This document shows, one piece after another, positions 47,350 to 58,869 of a stretch of 64,000 bases of DNA (the stretch's first letter is position 1; each line of letters opens with the position of its first letter). The notes beneath the pieces are model-generated. The model saw only the letters and a program-made list of their open reading frames with translations, searched no databases and had not been told where the DNA came from. The DNA is taken from the NCBI GenBank assembly GCA_033032175.1, contig CM065311.1:7309190-7373189 (forward strand), read 5' to 3'. This stretch comes from Saturnia japonica (Eukaryota > Arthropoda > Insecta > Lepidoptera > Saturniidae). A program made the position numbers and the translations under genes.

Positions 47350-49350
47350 GTCACTTACCGTTTTGTTTGTTGAAATATTATATATTATGTAATTGGTTTC
47401 TCGGAAACAGTTCCAACAATTTTTATGAATTAATTTTGTGTTTAGATAATGTTGTATTTTCAAAGTTTATCTAGATAGGTTTTTTTGTCTGCACCAAGCT
47501 ATGCGAAGTCTCAAGATTTTTATACTAATATTAGATACAAATAGCTTTATATTCTATTTTTATATCACAAAAATAAAACAGATATGTATACTATCTGGTG
47601 TTATGATGTTAACTCAATATTACCATTGAGTGTAATTCTAATACATGGTAAATGCATTCAATTCGTCTGCATAACCTCCGAGATCGGACTACTTCACGGA
47701 ATAGTTTCAAGCTAACTAATTTGGTTAATGTTAACGATGGAAATTTGTTCCAGGAACGTTTTCGCTTGCGCTAATATATGGAACTGACTAGTCGGATTTC
47801 AGTTTGTAATGGGTTTAAACGTTTAGCACGTTACATTCATTAATCTTGTCCAGTTATCTTGTTAGGGTAAAGGAGTTATATAACACTTCATTGCAGTTAT
47901 CTATCTGATCTTAGTTACACTATCCGTACCCACCAAAAACTAATAATATGCTTTAATTTTATTTATCTAGATATTGAGTGATGTGTTAAGAATTTTTTTT
48001 AAACTAACTAGAAAAAAGCAATATAAAACATAAGGAATGTCTCTTTGTGTGAATAAATTAATTAAATATTGATAGTTCTTAAACGACAACAATGATTCAA
48101 GTGAAACTTCTTTGGGTAAGGTAAGGTTCTGGTTGTGTTACGTGACGTTATGATACGCTTTACGTTACGAAAGATACGCAATGGCCTGAAAATATTAAGG
48201 TTAAAATTCAAATTTTCAAAAGCCTACTAAAGGTTAGTAGTAGGTAGGAGTAGGAGGTAGGTTAGTAGTGTAGGTATTAAAGGTTCACTTTCAAATTTTA
48301 TTTTGCGTTGAGTTATTATTACGTTTAGGTACTAAAAGGACAACATGTATTATTTGTACACAAAAAAGAAGTAGAAAATATAATATTTCGCATCTGATTT
48401 GTAATTAATCTATGATGGCTAAAACACTTCCCGCTTAATATACACGCATAGTCGTACTACATCCAAATTTTATAAAATCGCATTTTCTAGTACAACACTT
48501 TAAAAAAAACTAGTGCGGGCAAGCAAGCATTCTAATTAGTTGTGTGGCAGTATAAACTGGATCCTTTCTACCCAAGTGTGGTTTCGGCTAGAAGATGCAT
48601 AAGTCTTGATTTTTTAATAAGTAAGTCCTGTGTAAATTTTTGTTATTATTATTATAGGCAGAAATGACGGTTGTGCTAGTAAAGTTGTTCACATTTTTTT
48701 ATAACTCCTACGGGTTTTTAAACGTGATGGCTTATTATTGACTAACAGATTCCTTTGCTGTTTTTAATTTGACAATTTACCTGTTCGTCATCCATTATAA
48801 ATAAAAAAAATTACTAAGCATTATATACTTATACTTTGTATGGGCTATCATCAATCATATAGTAAAAGTTCTTGATAGCAAAACAAAATATTTCTAAGCT
48901 ACAGACCTTGCAGAGGAAGTTAATCAATACTGTCAGTTTATATCCACATGCCGAGCAAACGCTCAGTCAATAGATTTCATATAAGTATTTAACTGCATTT
49001 TGTCTATTCACCAGTCGATTTCGAAATCACTTCGAATTCATCTCACAATATACAGTAAAGACAATTCTAACTGTATCAGATGATTTAACATTCAACTAAG
49101 TATGGTAATTACAATCGTAAAGTGTATAAACTAATATATTGATGCATCGTTCAAGAAGTGACAACTCTTTCACTTGTGCAATCAGTGTCAAGTGGGAAGG
49201 TTGGAATTCCGAATACATCATCATAATTATTATTATAATGTGTTTCTTTCTGCAAACAATGTTAACAGTTTTCGTCATCGTCAATCTTGAAACAGGTTAC
49301 CTTAAAAACTGTTTAAGCAGAGTGAATTTCAATTTTACGAAATAATAGTA
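47350..49350. other. AT-rich intergenic DNA with a GTAG-rich tract
   Basis: A tract of GTAG/GTAGG units lies at 48233-48274. No gene is supported; the 62-68 codon frames near 49.1-49.3 kb on both strands look like chance. Confidence 0.4.
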
Positions 49351-49357
49351 CGAAGCA

Positions 49358-49632
49358 ATCATGGATCAGTTGGTGAAGCAATGCTGGCTCAGTTGATATG
49401 GAATTCCTGCAATTCCTGAAAACATAGTGATGAAACCATAGCATGGTGATAGGGCATTTTTTCTAATTCCCTCCTGGCTAGATACCACCCTCAAGTTGAA
49501 AGTCTGTCGCCAAACCGGCAGCTGCACTTGAGAGCCAGTTTTCCACTAGACTTAGCGTGCTATCATCTTGGGCCACATCATCACATATGATTAGTTGATA
49601 TTGTGGCCACAACGCTAAACCTATATAAAAAA
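49358..49632 (+). repeat. tRNA-derived SINE family S, good copy
   Basis: The order of blocks is 'tagtgatgaaaccatagcat', 'taattccctcctggctagat', 'accaccctcaagttgaaagt', 'ctgtcgcca', 'gagagccagttttccactag', 'cttgggccacatcatcacat' and 'gtggccacaacgctaaacct', with a 3' end in 'atataaaaaatac'. The tRNA-like head is diverged. Confidence 0.65.
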
Positions 49633-49639
49633 TACGACG

Positions 49640-52370
49640 AGATAGTTTTTTCAGAACCGTTGCAACTCGAATATTGAATATATATTTATAAATCGTGATA
49701 ACAAGTAAAACAATTATATTTCTCCCCCGTCACTTTGACTCTGGTTCCTATCCTTAGCATTCGTGAGTACCGTGGTGCGACACTGGTTATTTGTTTCTCA
49801 CGCTCGCACCCGCCCACTGCATGCCGTTCAGGGCCTGTGCAAATGTAAACTTTACTTGTAAAACCTGTAATCCACCACTCTGCAGAGGTGAGATATTATG
49901 TTTGCTCTTTATACATTTAAGAAATAGGTTTGCATTGCTTTGCAGATACGCTTTGTATTTTACAGTTGTTTTCCACATGGCAACAAATGGTAATCGTTGG
50001 TATAATTGATAAGTCACGCTTCTTATCTTAATTAATGCGGGAAAAAGAAATTCGACGAGAATAGTGTCAACGTACAGTTATAATGTGATGTCGATGCCTA
50101 TTTTACAAAGAAACCAAGCCAACTAGACGAACGAGTGCAATTCTTATCAATACAAAAAATAGAATAATCATTAAGACCTTTAATCTTAACCATTAATCTT
50201 AAATTAGTGATAGTCGTCAAAAATTCAATAAGATGAACCTATTAACTTGACAATTACAAGACAAATTTTTAACAAAAAATAAAATCAACTTCAATGGTTT
50301 TCAAGTGTTCCCTGGTGTATTATCAAAGTTGAAGGTCCAATGCCAATGAAATGAAAGTGGGACCACCCTTGAGGTATCCCCCAAACAAAAACGAATCATC
50401 GAAATCGATTCATAAACAAAGAAGGTATGACTGAACATTCATAAAAAAATATATACATTAGAATAGAGTAACCTCCGTCTTTTTATGAAGTCTGTTAAAG
50501 ATATAAAGAGACATTAAGTTTTTGATAATCATAATAAATGACTACGATATTGACGTATTGCAAAAAATATGTATGAAGCCCTTTGAACTGAAATACGATA
50601 ATGAAAATTTGTATATTACGTTGCTTTATTCAACAATATCTTAAATTTTCACATACAGTTCTATATTGAATGATTTATTAATTATGTTAATATAATTTAT
50701 TAAGAACAATAGCCATAATATGATGCGTAGATCATGATGCTGATATGATGTTAAAAATGTATCATTATGGGTTAGTATGTAAAGAAGATTTTAAATATAA
50801 ATAAGCTACTCTTGTATGATATTAGAGTACATGCGGCCATTTAAAACGTCAGATTGATTTAAGTAATTTGTTTCGAAAAATTGGATGAGTGTACATATTA
50901 TGGACGTACGTTGGAAGTTATACTTATTTGAATATCCACACTTGATGTTCTAAGACACATAACATCGACTGCGATTTATCTTTACCACAATAAAGCAAGA
51001 AGTTTAGCAAACAACTATGTACAGCAAATAGTGTAAACTTTTTGATAAACAGTGACCGCGCATCATGAAAATTCAACAACATTTTATATAACGCGCCTAA
51101 AGCAGTGTAGCTAAAAATACTTATTGACAGTCAGATCCACTAATATTCAAAACCCGTAGATTTAATATAATATATTTTAACTTATTCTATAGATACACAT
51201 TTCTTTCTCATATTTAGTTTCAAAATTTATCTCTGTCGTCAAGTAAAAAGTATAACGTTCCGTATACCTTAATCATTAAAGCAGTATATATAAAGCGCAC
51301 CTACGAAACGCCCATACACTTACACAATTCACATACACCTAATACCATTTATGTAGACATGGTAATAATAACCTTTACTCATAATTGACACGTAATAAAC
51401 GAGTCAATTGAAGCTGTGTCAGAGAGCCGACTGTGAAACAAAGTCATTATAATGTTTGGTTTCACTCGACTCATTCCGAGTATGGCGTGTGTGACCGCCA
51501 TAAGTGGCCGATTACTTAGATGCACACAAAGCACATTAATAAATTATATCGCATAGACGGCAGTCGTAAATGCATTCTTCAAACAGTGTTAAATGAGACG
51601 TAATCTTGCATCTCAAACATGGCTCCTAAAATATAATCAAGACTGATCAGAAAAACCAATAAAACCTTTTTACTAACGAGACCGGAAACAATCTCTTCTG
51701 CAAAGAAGTCTTTTAGAAAACATTTTATAAAGATGCCGCCGGTGTTTTATTTCAAAGTACTATTCTACGATTCGGACGTTCACAAAGGAGTGTATCCGTC
51801 GAAACGAATTTAAGGGATTAGAAGTCTACTTGACATTGCTTTTGTTTTTTTTCTTTTAATACTGAATGGTAAAAGTAAACTTTTCGGTGTATATCTCACT
51901 TTTGAAGGAAAAAATTCTTTAACATCATTGTGATTTGAAACTCGATGAAACGAAAAAGCGACACTAAAAAGAAACAAACACATACATCTATAGCATTTAG
52001 CCTGCGAGAGAATGAAATACAATAAATAATACAGAGACTTCAACTCATCTTTGTGCGCGGCCCTATGTGTGCGTGAGCTAGTAAACATGGAGTTTTTATT
52101 AATTATTTGTATGACAGTGACGCGGTAATCGTCTTCCGATCACATGTGTTTTTATCGCTTTGTCCTACAGGTACAGTCGGTAATAAAAATGTCAGTTTCG
52201 TCACAGAGAAAATGGTTAACCTAACCAGTAGTTATGTTTTGCAGTGCGTCGCGTTGTATCATAATGATCAAAATATTAAAACGCTAAATTCTAACTTAAA
52301 ATAGATAGATATTCAGTAATAGGTAACATAAAAAATACTCAGCAAATAAATAAAAAAAACAATTAATAAT
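49640..52370. other. Mostly AT-rich intergenic DNA; one GC-richer patch
   Basis: At 49730-49890 a GC-richer patch holds a cysteine-rich open frame (plus strand, about 49667-49885: CDTGYLFLTL..., CMPFRAC, CKTCNPPLC) that stops at a good splice-donor-like site (CAGAGGTGAGAT). It may be an isolated exon, but the opposite strand is also open and I do not recognise it. The rest to 52370 shows nothing I can name. Confidence 0.3.
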
Positions 52371-52383
52371 AAATTCTTCTTCA

Positions 52384-52533
52384 CCACCATATCATCCTAA
52401 ACCCTATAGAAAATATTTGGAGAATTTAAAAATATATGTTGCTTTACATAACATTGCAAATAATGTGACGGAAATAATGAATTTAATCGAAAATTCATTA
52501 TTTGGTATTTCTAGTGGTAGTTATACGGAATAA
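52384..52533 (+). pseudogene. C-terminal relic of a DDE transposase
   Basis: Three frames in turn give PPYHP, NPIENIW and VALHNIANNVTEIMNLIENS followed by a stop at 52531-52533. The order 'PPYHP(E/D)LNPIE.(I/V)W' followed by 'YVA.HNI' is the third catalytic block (the Glu in NPIE) and tail of Tc1/mariner-related transposases found in insects. At least two frameshifts and one stop (in WRI-stop-K) are present. It is a different type from the Tc1-like and mariner copies at 29 and 27 kb. Confidence 0.6.
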
Positions 52534-52539
52534 TATGTT

Positions 52540-52780
52540 CAATAAATATGCATTTATCTAATTGAGCTGTTGATTTATTTTAAATTTCAATAATTAACGT
52601 ATAAAAAATTTCGACATAGTATAAGGAAAATAACTAATAGTATTCTCTTGTGTATTTGACTGTACGCCTTGACATGCACACGTAGTCACTGTATCCTACA
52701 CACGGTTTACGAATACATAGGACCGCGCGCACAAATGAGTTAAACTGTATATACACACGGTTAATGCATATCAAGACTAT
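52540..52780. other. AT-rich intergenic DNA
   Basis: Nothing recognisable. Confidence 0.35.
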
Positions 52781-52786
52781 GATCGT

Positions 52787-52885
52787 TATCGCATTGGCCT
52801 AGCGGTGTGACGGCCAGGTTTGAACGCACTGTTGTGTAAAAAGTACGAGTGGTCGATAGTTCGATTCTCACTAATTTTGGATTTT
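52787..52885 (+). repeat. tRNA-like sequence (SINE head or tRNA relic)
   Basis: An A-box-like 'tggcctagcgg' (52796-52804 region) and a B-box-like 'agttcgattct' (52858-52868) lie about 60 bases apart, followed by an A/T-rich tail. No full cloverleaf can be drawn by eye, so this is not called a tRNA gene. It differs from family S. Confidence 0.45.
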
Positions 52886-52889
52886 TAAA

Positions 52890-53565
52890 AAGAGATTTTA
52901 AAGAATATAAATTATTATTTTATGTTTTTTTATGGTTTCACTTCTAAATTTAATTAATTTAGATTCTTTGAAATTTATTATATGTAATAAAAAAACATCA
53001 TTTTGCTGCAATCAATTCAAAAGATTGCTCAAAAATGTAATGTTATATAGTTCAAAAAATATTTGTAATAGCTATCTAGTAACGTTAGTCAAACTATAAA
53101 CTACCCATTTTTCAACTGCAAACGTAACAAGTATAACAGACAGCAAAGTTCATGCGCTCGTCACTATTCTGAGTAAACTCCCGTATGAGGTAGTATTATC
53201 ATTAGTTATTTTGAACTAGCTAACAGGTAAAGTTGGACGGACTCGTCGCGTCGCATGCTAAGCAAACATAAACACCTACTAACCAACCTGTATAATATAT
53301 TGTGTATTTAATTAATTAAATTAGATTTGGATTTAATTTTAAATATTAAAGGGTTTACAATGTTAAAATTAACAATTGATGTACTTACTTCAAATAAAAA
53401 TAATTTAAAGTTTATTAAGAAAATGTTACACTTTGTAGTACCTAACACATCTAAAAAAAGAACCGTCATTCTGCGGTAAATTGTCAGGTACTACAAAAAA
53501 AAACTGCATTATCTATACAATTAATAAAATTTTAGAGGTTGTTTGTAATATTAAATACATAATGT
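52890..53565. other. AT-rich intergenic DNA
   Basis: Nothing recognisable. Confidence 0.35.
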
Positions 53566-53569
53566 GAAA

Positions 53570-53775
53570 GTATGTGTGTTATTCCGAGTAATCTACGAAG
53601 CGGTTGAACCGATTTTGATAGGACTGCCACTGGGAGATTGCTGATGTTTTATGAAGTAAAAAGGCTAATTTATTTTAAAAAAAGAATTAAGGTACAGTGC
53701 AAATTAAAAAAATTGGTCATGGTGAATCAATTAGGGCGCTTATGGCTTGCGCTGAGTAAACCACAAGAGATATTC
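53570..53775 (+). repeat. Retroposon family R, partial copy
   Basis: It keeps 'gcggttgaaccgattttgat', 'aggactgccactgggagat' and 'ggtgaatcaattagggcgct', and ends at 'ccacaagagatat'. It is colinear with the first half of 28355-28775. Confidence 0.55.
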
Positions 53776-53827
53776 TATACAACTAATAGAATTGAAGTGT
53801 CTGTTTGTAATGTCAATATCAAAATAT

Positions 53828-53870
53828 GTACTACATATATTTATATGTATATATTTGATATATGTAGTAC
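53828..53870. repeat. Perfect 13 bp inverted repeat
   Basis: GTACTACATATAT (53828-53840) pairs exactly with 53858-53870 around a 17-base AT-rich loop. It lies at the join between a family R fragment and a family S SINE in reverse orientation. Confidence 0.7.
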
Positions 53871-53871
53871 G

Positions 53872-54180
53872 TTGTGGCCAGAACCTCACCTGATCTTAAG
53901 AGACGATGTGGCCCAAGATGGTAACACGCTAAGCCTAGTGGAAGACTGGTTCTCAAGCGCAGCTGATGGAACACACCTATTGGTATTTGGCGACGGATTT
54001 ACAACTTAAGGGTGGTAGCTAGTAGCCAGACGGGTATTAGAAAAAGCCTTACTACCATAATATGGTTTCATCACGATGTTTTCACCGAAAGCACAGGTTC
54101 ATTGCAGGAATTCGAACTCACGTCGATCGACGCGGAACCCGTACACGCTACCAAATGAGCTATCACAATATAGTTATTTG
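53872..54180 (-). repeat. tRNA-derived SINE family S, copy with the best tRNA head
   Basis: On the minus strand the head reads 'gatagctcatttggtagcg' (A-box) and 'gtgagttcgaattcctgca' (B-box), like the two internal promoter boxes of RNA polymerase III tRNA genes. It is followed by the family body ('catcgtgatgaaacca', 'ctaccacccttaagttg', 'gtcgccaaa', 'gagaaccagtcttccac', 'cttgggccacatcgtc'). This copy shows that family S is tRNA-derived and about 300 bases long. A 123-codon frame across its left half is not a gene. Confidence 0.7.
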
Positions 54181-54184
54181 CATA

Positions 54185-54850
54185 GCAAATAAAAAAAAGT
54201 TTGGAAAATCCAAATGTGCACGCCTCATAATACCACAACACTCATTTGATTTTTAAGAACTTATTTGACTTGATTATGAAACTAATTTGTATTAAAACAA
54301 CAACAACAATGGGTTTTAAAATTAGATCCAAATATATCGTGCTATTTTTATCCTATAAAAGAAAAATAGAGTGCAAGCGCACTACTGAACAAATGACAGA
54401 GCACCTTGTGTTATATAAAACTGTAAATAGTGAACTTTTTATTAGTATATACCCATTTTATTAATAAACTTCGGGTACTAGGCTGTTTATATGAAATATG
54501 TTAACTAGTTAATGTTATTCTCAAGATAACAAACAAAACTCGGTCTCGATACGTCCATTTTTTCGGGAGTTATCGTAACCACTTCGTAAAAAAAATCCAG
54601 ACGTCCACGTATAATCAGTCTTCAAACAGTTTTTTTTTTTTAAATAGCAAAATAAATTTTTTTACGGAATATGAGATAGATTATTTGAACTGTTTTCTTG
54701 AAACATATCTACTCATCTTATCGTATAAGTGGCAACTGGTTGTGGTAGAGGCAGTTTAAGAGCAAAAAATTGCTTGATTTTAACGTGTCGAGAGTAGAGC
54801 ACAACCTCAACCGCTCAACCGCACAATTACAACTTACATACAACATAAAT
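54185..54850. other. AT-rich intergenic DNA
   Basis: Nothing recognisable. Confidence 0.35.
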
Positions 54851-54856
54851 AATGTA

Positions 54857-55080
54857 CTAGCAGTGCCCCACGGTTTCACCCGTGTTATATTTATTCGACC
54901 AACCAATCATGCGACCGTCAACACACCCGTGTAAGCTATCGTTGTTTTTCATTTCCCTTACTTTCGTACGGTCTTGATGTTCATGATTGCTGCTCCGCTC
55001 CATAGAGTGGACTCGTAAAGCTATATAGCCAACAACCTTCTCTAATAAATAGGCTTTAAAATTAAAAAATTGTATTTCAT
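54857..55080 (-). repeat. Dispersed repeat family G, copy
   Basis: The left edge 'ctagcagtgccccacggttt' is followed by 'cacccgtg' and then 'acacccgtgtaagctatcgt' and 'ggtcttgatgttcatgattg', matching the copies at 32.8 and 40.1 kb. Confidence 0.55.
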
Positions 55081-55084
55081 ATAT

Positions 55085-56190
55085 GAATGGGTAGTTCGAG
55101 AGATTTGCGTTTTCAAAATACCGAAAAATCGTCTGAGATTTATAATATCATTTAGAAATAAAGCTTTTTTTTATCATAACCTTGTCACATATAAAAGTAA
55201 GTTTATCTTGCTTTATTTTTTAACCTATATCGTTTGATCACGACTCGTGATTCACGAGACATGGTACCGTTAATCTTGTTAACATCGTGTAGAGAAAAAT
55301 GTATTTATTTTAAAAACTTCATAACTTCAAATCAATATTAAATATTATTTTATATTATATTATGTACTATAAATTTTGTTACTTAGAATAAAAAAGGTTA
55401 TTCTAGTTTAGACTTCCACTTTCGCTGAATGGTAGGACACTCTTATGAAGATTATCTTCATAACTTAATCTAATTAAGTTGTTTATTTTAAAAATATCAT
55501 GTATTCATGTAAAGTTATATAAAACCCTTGCTGTCTACAATATTAATATAATAAATAACCTGGTATTTTTATATTTTAAGTTATTAATTATTATTTTTTT
55601 ATTATTCCAGCGATCAAACCAAAGATTTATCGTTTTTGAGTGACCACAGACCTTATTTTTTATTTCATATTACACAAAAAAGTTAATACGAATAGAATTC
55701 TTAGATATAAAATTAGTATAAAATTATTAGAACTCAAATGTGTACGACCAAAATTATACTAATAATAAATTATAATTAGACTAATTATAAATTAAATATA
55801 TTATAATGAAATAAAATTTGTGAATATGTTTGTTTTTATGGAATAATAATCCAACTCTCATCAGAAATTGTAGTTATATACTATTAATTAAATTAACGCG
55901 AAAAAAGTAATGAGATGGTGGTGCTAGTAATAAATAAATAATAATACCAAAAAAAGTGGGCGGTCATGACGAAGACAACAACTAAGAAATACCGCTAACT
56001 CATTACGAGTTCAAATTTACCATAAGAACTCTTTTAGCGATGTAGAACCCTAACTAAGAAAATAGAAGAAAAATGAAACTTAAATATTGGTCTGCAATCT
56101 CCAAATAAATATTTTTCTTCACGTATGGATATTTGCACGTAAACAATACCCAAATACTCGTTTTTATTTAATCTTGACTGACTGTTTTAT
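55085..56190. other. AT-rich intergenic DNA
   Basis: Nothing recognisable. Confidence 0.4.
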
Positions 56191-56194
56191 TGTC

Positions 56195-56380
56195 CATGCC
56201 AATCTCCGAACCTGAACCACCTTTGACGGATCATAATAGCGGGAAAATAACTTTTCAGACAGACTCTAGGCTGTATCTTAACGACTACACGACATGATAG
56301 GGGTCGATAGTGAATGTTTAATCCGAGAATAATTATGTAATCCTAGCATGCTGCACCGCGGGCGCAGCCAGTCTAGTTAC
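56195..56380 (+). repeat. Retroposon family R, diverged copy
   Basis: It has 'gccaatctccgaacctgaac', 'ctaggctgtatcttaacgac' and an end in 'cgcgggcgcagccagtctag'. Confidence 0.4.
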
Positions 56381-56504
56381 AAAATATTGTTTTTTATTAA
56401 CGCACTGATCTCTGGAACTATCATACAAATTTGAAAATTATTTTTGCATTTTATTATTTATTGAAGAATGTTTGCACTACGACTGTAACGAGGCAAGTAC
56501 GGGA

Positions 56505-56552
56505 AGTAACTAAGTAGTAAGTTAGTAAGTACTTAGTAAGTAAGTAAGTAAC
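56505..56552 (+). repeat. GTAA microsatellite
   Basis: Imperfect repeats of GTAA with interruptions. Confidence 0.75.
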
Positions 56553-56562
56553 GGGTCGATAT

Positions 56563-56620
56563 CAAGTCGGGTGAAGCTGTAAAAGCCGCAGCGGCTTTAG
56601 CGCTTTAGACCTAAGTCATC
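56563..56620 (+). repeat. Jockey family J 3'-end fragment
   Basis: 'gggtgaagctgtaaaagccg' and 'cagcggctttag' are followed by a diverged tail. It begins right after the GTAA microsatellite. Confidence 0.6.
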
Positions 56621-56714
56621 TAAAACTATACGTCATACAAATAAATAAAATTGAAGTGTCTATTTTTATAATAAAATATAAAACAATTTTTTTTTACTTA
56701 AACGCTTTTATTGG

Positions 56715-56850
56715 AAAAAAGATAATAATAATAATTTATTGGAACCATAAATCATATTACAACAAATAACAAAATTATACGATATTAGCTACATTAGTGA
56801 AGACCGTGTCGCAGCCAATAGCGCCTATTTCCAGGCAATATAACAGTAGG
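56715..56850 (-). repeat. Possible LINE 3' end
   Basis: On the minus strand it ends in an 'aataaattattattatta' run, as lepidopteran LINE 3' UTRs often do. There is no coding part. Confidence 0.35.
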
Positions 56851-57090
56851 GTCTGCGTTCTATAATAGAATGAAAATACAACAAAAGTACAACAACATTT
56901 TTAAAAATTTTCAGTAAAATGTGCTATATATTTCGACTTGTAGAGTATCATGAATGTATATTGTATATATATGTGTATGTGAAAGGAAATTAATCTAAGT
57001 TTTAAATAGATCTTCAGTTTTCTCATAACTAAGTGTGAGAAGCCAATGAGCGATGCGTATTTTACATTTTTGGATAATGTACTAAACGCT

Positions 57091-57353
57091 AACAAATAAT
57101 TCGGTAGGTCTTAGGTACCAGTCGACACACCATTCTCCTTATCAATCCAAGGCATTAATCAGGCAATAAAAATCGTGGGGTGCATTGTAACATAAGTAAA
57201 TATTTAAATAACATTTATAATGGAATGAGCGTTTGACTGCTTATAAAAAATTCAAGCGCCCCACGATTTCTTTTTTTTGTCTGCTCAATACCTAGATTGA
57301 TGAGGAGAGTAATGTGTTGACTGGTACCGACAAGACCTACCGAATTATTTGTT
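57091..57353. mobile_element. 263 bp foldback MITE
   Basis: Almost the whole element is an inverted repeat: 57091-57183 pairs with 57256-57353 reversed, at roughly 85% identity by eye, both starting AACAAATAATTCGGTAGGTC and both closing around 'aatcgtgggg(t/c)gc'. The loop is about 70 bases of AT-rich DNA. Nothing is coded. No clear target duplication was found, so the superfamily is unknown. Confidence 0.8.
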
Positions 57354-57354
57354 C

Positions 57355-57585
57355 CAAATCTCCGAAATGATTGGACTGATTTTGACGGAACTTTCAGTGG
57401 CAGATAGCTGATGTCATAAGGAGTAACTTATGCTTCTTTTATTTTAGAAAAAAGTTAGGGGTCCGCGCAAATAAAATAATGAGTATTTTTATTCTTAAAA
57501 AATCACCAGGTGACCTCCGTGAGTGGAAGCGGGATCATCACAATACCGACATTCTCTAGTCTCGTAAAATACCTTGATATATTAA
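57355..57585 (+). repeat. Retroposon family R, partial copy abutting the MITE
   Basis: 'ccaaatctccgaaatgattg', 'ggaactttcagtggcagata' and 'gctgatgtcataaggagtaa' place it in family R. It starts directly at the right edge of the MITE. Confidence 0.6.
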
Positions 57586-57589
57586 TTCT

Positions 57590-57900
57590 GCAGCATATTA
57601 TAACATGGGAGTATTGTAGTATTAACATAAGGAAACAATGGCTCTAATTTGATTTAGATCATCAATAAGCACTTCGCTTCATTAGATAGAGCCAGAGCTA
57701 TTTAGAGAAGCGATATCTGTCTAATACGCCGGACCCAAATAATGTAATTATCCAAATAATGTATTATACGATATTATCAATTGCTCTGTTAGGCTATGTA
57801 TTAATGTGATGTTATTAGACTACCTTCGCAACTTTGTCCGTTTGAGTTATAATTTCGTAAAAGTATGATTGATTTTTATACATTAGAACTTAAATATTTA
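57590..57900. other. AT-rich intergenic DNA
   Basis: Nothing recognisable. Confidence 0.35.
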
Positions 57901-57911
57901 AAACTTATAAA

Positions 57912-58132
57912 GTACTAGTGGTGTGCCCGTGGCTCCGCACGCGTTTGTTTGAATTAACGAAAATATTTTTGAAATTATTTTTTTACATTATCTAAAAGTT
58001 ATATTGAAATTTCTTATACCCTATCAACTGACCGATGATATAAGCATCCCGTGTACAAAATATCATATGAATCGGTTAAGCCATTTTTGAGTTAAATCCG
58101 GATATACAAACAGATAGACTGACGGACAAAAA
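57912..58132 (-). repeat. Retroposon family F, copy 1
   Basis: On the minus strand it runs from a short CTGT-type tract through '...gattcatatgatattttgt' to an end in '...acgggcacaccactagt'. The wording is typical of lepidopteran retroposon ends. Confidence 0.5.
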
Positions 58133-58262
58133 AAAAATGGCATATTCGTGATCAGTATCGTTCATATAATATGCATCTCGGGAAATTTTGGAAAAATATT
58201 AAAAGTACAGACAGGATTACAGATTTATTAATATAGCTATATTTATATAATATCAAAAAGCA

Positions 58263-58390
58263 AAATCAAAAGAAGATCATAGATGGGTTTATTGTGGTCG
58301 CAATACCTACCACCCCGCTATATTACTGCATATGCACCGGCTGATTTCGGAACACGACAAACCAAAAGAAAATCATAGATGGGATTACCA
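58263..58390 (-). repeat. Dispersed repeat family D, copy 3, with a direct repeat
   Basis: It is the reverse complement of the 12420-12605 blocks. A 25-base near-repeat ('aaaagaagatcatagatggg' and 'aaaagaaaatcatagatggg') occurs at about 58268 and 58363 and frames the copy. Confidence 0.45.
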
Positions 58391-58394
58391 CTGT

Positions 58395-58865
58395 TTGTAT
58401 GGTATTATCAATATATGCCAATATGAATCCAACACATTAACCGTCCCAATAAAACTTCAAAAATAATTAAAATCATATCTTGTTGTGCCGGCATACGGGA
58501 AGGTTTTAAAAAAAAAACACGATACCCCTTTTATTCCTTTCTTACCAAAAGCATAAATATGAATGTGTTCTTCATACAAACTTTCACCCAAATTTTATTT
58601 TCACCACATGTGGAATAACACTTAATAACAAATAATTCACTAGTAGCAAAACTGTATAATCCAGATAATTTACAATAGGTACATATATCGCTTAGAATGT
58701 AGAAACACCCGCGAGCCGCGGTTTGATAGCGTCATAAAATAAAACAGTCATTATGCCGTACTGTGCCGTGTTAAAAATACTTCAGCCAATCTTAAAAAGA
58801 ATACTGGACTATCATTTAATAGGTAATTATAAAAAATAAAATATATTTCTAATTAAGTATAACAC
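58395..58865. other. AT-rich intergenic DNA
   Basis: Nothing recognisable. Confidence 0.35.
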
Positions 58866-58869
58866 TGTC

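Noticed and set aside
52787..52885. Complete tRNA gene
   Set aside because: A- and B-box-like sequences are present, but I could not draw acceptor and anticodon stems; kept only as a tRNA-like relic.
53638..54009. 123-codon plus-strand ORF
   Set aside because: It runs through a family R fragment and then antisense through a SINE; its product would be repeat sequence.
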